From Roseovarius nubinhibens ISM (GTDB taxonomy: Bacteria > Pseudomonadota > Alphaproteobacteria > Rhodobacterales > Rhodobacteraceae), in the NCBI RefSeq assembly GCF_000152625.1, contig NZ_CH724156.1:814966-878965 (forward strand): DNA of 64,000 nucleotides, given 5' to 3'. The translations under genes were made by a program, and so were the position numbers. Within the stretch, counting starts at the first letter, position 1. Every line of letters begins with the position of its first letter. The notes beneath the pieces are model-generated. The model saw only the letters and a program-made list of their open reading frames with translations. It searched no databases and was not told the origin of the DNA. Shown here piece by piece: positions 61,801-64,000 of the stretch.

Positions 61801-63229
61801 TGCCACGGCCCGCGGCACGATTGCGGTGCTGGACGAGACCGGTCAGCGGATGCGGCTCGACATCGCCGCGCAAGGCCCCAACAACATCAACGCGACGATC
61901 ACGGGCGATGTCATCAACCATGGCGAACGGCTCGACATCCGGGCGACGGGCTCTGCCCCGCTCGCCCTCGCCAACAGCTTTATCGCGCCGCGATCTCTGG
62001 CCGGGATGGTCGCCTTTGACCTGCGCGTCGCAGGCCCGCCCGCGCTCAATTCCGTCTCCGGCGAGGCGCGGCTGCAACAGGCGCGGCTGGCGCTGCCGAC
62101 CCTGGGCCGCGCGGTGGAGAATATCGGCGGCGTGGTCCGGCTCAGCGGCGGGCAGGCGACACCCGATATCTCTGGCACGCTCGGCACCGGCGGCAATTTC
62201 CGGATCGGCGGCCCGATCACCCTGCGCGCGCCCTACCCCGCCGCGATACAGATTGATCTCGCCGGGCTCGGCGTGCAGGATCCGGACCTCTTTGCCACCA
62301 CGGTCAATGGCCGGGTCACCATCGACGGCCCGCTCACCGGCGGCGCACGCATCGGCGGTCAGATCAACCTCGGCGAGACCGAGCTGCGCGTGCCCTCCTC
62401 CGGCGGGCTGAGCTTTGCCGACCTGCCGCCAATCAACCACGTGGGCGCCCCCGCCGCCGTGCACACCACGCTCAGACGCGCCGGGCTGAACAATGATGGC
62501 ACCAGCAGCGGCAGCGGCGCGAGCGGTCCGGCCTATCCGCTTGATCTGTTGATCAACGCGCCCAACCGCATCTTTGTGCGCGGACGTGGGCTTGATGCCG
62601 AACTGGGCGGGCGGCTGCGCCTTCGTGGCACCACGTCGGATGTCATCCCCAGCGGCTATTTCGAGCTGCTGCGCGGGCGTCTCGACATTCTGACCAAGCG
62701 GCTCGACCTGACCGAGGGGCGCGTGTCGCTGCAGGGCTCCTTCGATCCCTACCTGCGCTTTGTCGCAGAAACCGAGGCCGAGGATGACGTGACCGTGCGC
62801 ATCCGCGTCGAGGGCGAGGCGAGCGATCCCGAGATCACCTTCACCTCCGATCCCGACCTGCCGCAGGACGAGGTCATCGCGCGGCTCATCTTTGGGCGCG
62901 GCATCGATTCCATCTCGGCCTTTCAGGCGGCGCAACTCGCCAGTGCGGTGGCCACCCTTGCCGGGCGTGGCGGTGGCGGGGTCGTGGGCAAGCTGCGGGA
63001 ATCTTTGGGGTTTGCCAATCTCGACGTGACCACGAATTCCGAGGGCGAAACCGAAGTGACCGCCGGCACCTATATCTCGGACAAGGTCTATTCCGAGGTC
63101 AGCGCCGCCAGCGATGGCACGCAAGAGATCAATCTCAACTACGATGTGAGCAAGACGATCACCCTGCGCGGCAGTGCCGGAACCGATGGCGACACCGGCA
63201 TCGGGATCTTCTTTGAAAAGGACTATTGA
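58850..63229 (+). CDS. tamB: Translocation/assembly module protein TamB (AsmA-like, DUF490)
   Basis: A 1459-residue TamB. A single N-terminal anchor or signal segment (about 1-22, LALLSLIACLGLTPAPLLAQ) is followed by a very long repetitive beta-rich region, consistent with the taco-shell fold of AsmA-like proteins. The C-terminal TamB domain (about 1110-1459) includes PLDLLINAPNRIFVRGRGLD, ELLRGRLDILTKRLDLTEG and FGRGIDSISAFQAAQLA. It ends in Tyr (FFEKDY), as usual. Start ATG 58850 overlaps the tamA stop. Confidence 0.95.
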   Translation: MRALALLSLIACLGLTPAPLLAQEESAPASTSDPVPEDDKTYLEELIQDSLSGAGREVRVTGFRGALSSNATLQELTISDEEGVWLTLRDASLLWSRSALLSGRLSVQELTAEELIIARPPISEGGVTTQDAEATDFALPDLPVSVEIGQVRIDKITLEKPVIGEPAQLSASGSLSLTEGEGKAELEIRRLDRNDKFDFAASFQQESRVLALELAIDEAEGGLVSKLLKIPGQPEIQLSVSGEAPLSDYEARVTLATDGTPRVSGAIGIAALNPEAEGAAADYQFTALLQGDMRPLFAPEFHAFFGETAKLDIAGIKHADKRLTLDRLMIDAAAVQLDGNLRLDADGWPQSFALTGRLGNAGDTPEAVRLPGSGPVTTLQRATLTADFDAASSEDWRAAVTLKGLDRPDLSLADAEITGTGKITRDGSLEQVTADLALALSGLALSDPALAQAAGDNLSGTAALTWQPKLPVTVTGFDLRAGDVAVTGYGSIDGLASGYPVAGHARLIAPDFSRFAALADRPLTGRLEADLAASAKLLGGVFDIALVANTDGLGIGDSRADPLIAPPSRVLVDMYRTQHGTVLDQLRIENEVLSARAEGALDAEAGEIAVTARLEELSLTEPSLSGPASFTGDLAWKAGRPLRFENMTLEAAGARVAGAGTLDLQDKALPLNAKLDATVEDLSRFATLAKRPLAGQARARLDGRVELAGADALGTSRDIPGLADLPLGTFDLTLNTTTAGLAIGEPRLDAALAPVTQLYISARRDTDVLSLRDLSLDSDALKANGTGLISSESAQITLSAHAAELSQFDPKLSGEGTLASAVTWEKGGALRILALEAEGSGAKIAAEGEAFLSEPGRPFEGALSLDAADLSRFAGLVGRPIAGQVTLDAEGKGKLDASALSASIDMEGRAVRTGMAELDRLVAGDISLTGAGSYAKGQAPDLQYLRLDTARLDANASGNGPGQPISLSVRLSDLGLLAPGFNGPATARGTIAVLDETGQRMRLDIAAQGPNNINATITGDVINHGERLDIRATGSAPLALANSFIAPRSLAGMVAFDLRVAGPPALNSVSGEARLQQARLALPTLGRAVENIGGVVRLSGGQATPDISGTLGTGGNFRIGGPITLRAPYPAAIQIDLAGLGVQDPDLFATTVNGRVTIDGPLTGGARIGGQINLGETELRVPSSGGLSFADLPPINHVGAPAAVHTTLRRAGLNNDGTSSGSGASGPAYPLDLLINAPNRIFVRGRGLDAELGGRLRLRGTTSDVIPSGYFELLRGRLDILTKRLDLTEGRVSLQGSFDPYLRFVAETEAEDDVTVRIRVEGEASDPEITFTSDPDLPQDEVIARLIFGRGIDSISAFQAAQLASAVATLAGRGGGGVVGKLRESLGFANLDVTTNSEGETEVTAGTYISDKVYSEVSAASDGTQEINLNYDVSKTITLRGSAGTDGDTGIGIFFEKDY

Positions 63230-63235
63230 CGCGGC

Positions 63236-64000
63236 CTAGACCGGGGCAATCGCCACGAGGTGATTGTCCCAGTTGACCGGATGCAACATGGGCAGGGCCG
63301 TGGCCGCCGCGCCGATCACCCGGCCCGTGCCGGTGGTGAAGACCAGCCCCTGACGCCCCGCTGCCGTGCCACAGATATCCGGCTCCGTGATCTCGGCCAC
63401 GCGCCGCCCACTGGTGTCGAACACAAGCGCCAGACCGCCGCGCGGCCCGGTGATCGCGATCTCTTCGCCCGAGGCCGAGATCGCCACGCTGCCCGCATAG
63501 CCGCGCATCCGCCGCTCTGTCATCCGGTCCTCATCGTCCTGACAGAATTGCAGCGCCTCGCCGCGTCGGTGCAGCACCAAGAGCGGCGGCACATCGGCCA
63601 TATCGCCCTGCCACTGACAGGCCAGCGCCACCAGCCCATCGGGGCGCAGCGCCAAATGGCGGGTCGAGAGCTGATGCCACTCGGCTGGCGGCTCGTGCTG
63701 TTCCAGCAAGTCACCAGAGAGCGACAGATAGCTCAGATTGGGGCGCATCGTCGCGAGGTTGAGCTTGGCCCGCCCGGCGTCGGGATGGGTCTCGATCCCG
63801 CCATTCGCCACCACCAGGCTCGCCCCATCCGGCATCAGCCGCAGATCATGCGGCCCGACCCCGCCCGAGGCAAATTCCGCCACCCTGCGCAGCCCCTCGC
63901 GCATGTCCCAGACGCCGATCATGCCGCGCCCCTCATCATAGGCGTTTTCACCGGTGAACAAGAGATCGCCATCACGGGAAAACGCGCCATGACCGCTGAA
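63236..64000 (-). CDS. DUF1513 domain-containing protein, 5' end beyond window
   Basis: The C-terminal 255 or so residues of a beta-propeller-like DUF1513 protein; the reading frame continues past the right edge (sequence GHGAFSRDGDLLFTGENAYD spans the end). WD-like elements recur: VGPHDLRLMPDGASLVVANGG, RHLALRPDGLVALACQW and SVAISASGEEIAITGPRGG. Such genes often accompany EfeUOB-type iron uptake or imelysin-like lipoproteins, which would lie to the right. Converges on tamB with a 6-bp gap. Function unknown. Confidence 0.88.
   Translation of the reverse strand, partial: FSGHGAFSRDGDLLFTGENAYDEGRGMIGVWDMREGLRRVAEFASGGVGPHDLRLMPDGASLVVANGGIETHPDAGRAKLNLATMRPNLSYLSLSGDLLEQHEPPAEWHQLSTRHLALRPDGLVALACQWQGDMADVPPLLVLHRRGEALQFCQDDEDRMTERRMRGYAGSVAISASGEEIAITGPRGGLALVFDTSGRRVAEITEPDICGTAAGRQGLVFTTGTGRVIGAAATALPMLHPVNWDNHLVAIAPV

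Overview
The window is GC-rich DNA with a strong preference for G or C at third codon positions, tightly packed genes and many 4-bp ATGA or GTGA overlaps. The gene content fits a marine Rhodobacteraceae (Roseobacter-clade) alphaproteobacterium: ectoine and hydroxyectoine synthesis, TRAP transport, betaine-type ABC uptake, CoA-dependent aromatic catabolism and haem uptake. This placement is inferred from gene content and style, not from a marker gene. I see no rRNA, tRNA, CRISPR array, phage or insertion sequence.

Layout from the left. Positions 1-12008 form an aryl-CoA catabolic locus. A minus-strand operon (9020 down to 1) holds a fused flavin monooxygenase/Old-Yellow-Enzyme protein (2-aminobenzoyl-CoA monooxygenase/reductase type), an SDR, a MarR regulator, a crotonase, an acyl-CoA dehydrogenase, an aryl-CoA ligase, a hotdog thioesterase, a RidA-family protein and a thiolase cut by the edge. 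A divergent pair (9194-12008) encodes an enoyl-CoA hydratase/3-hydroxyacyl-CoA dehydrogenase and an arylformamidase-like hydrolase. Together they suggest formylkynurenine to anthranilate to anthraniloyl-CoA to beta-oxidation. A 31-bp inverted repeat lies exactly midway between the two divergent start codons. Positions 12114-16766 encode a 1550-residue exported protein of unknown function with a peptidoglycan-binding domain.

Positions 16828-23402 are a copper-resistance region: a cupredoxin, a small exported His/Cys protein, CopA with a long Met/His insert, CopB, a two-component system and an EF-hand protein. Positions 23474-28957 are ectR and ectABCD-ask. After a LysR regulator, 29984-36011 is haem uptake (hmuSTUV and a divergent TonB-dependent receptor). 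A GFA-like gene follows, then a TonB-ExbB-ExbD operon (36766-39577).

Positions 39718-50242 look like a quaternary-amine locus: alpha/beta hydrolase, aldehyde dehydrogenase, a carnitine-dehydrogenase-like enzyme, a glycine-betaine-type ABC transporter, a DUF1989-GcvT fusion protein and a LacI regulator with two palindromic operators. Positions 50273-56843 are a malonate locus: a GntR regulator, a TRAP transporter, malonyl-CoA decarboxylase and malonyl-CoA synthetase. Positions 57054-63229 are tamA-tamB, and the right edge cuts a DUF1513 gene.

Beyond the genes, the most unusual signal is a family of 11-bp phased repeats (unit close to TACCGACGCAA). It occurs inside four coding regions and once between genes. 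In the fadJ-type gene it sits in a patch of codons unlike the surrounding sequence.
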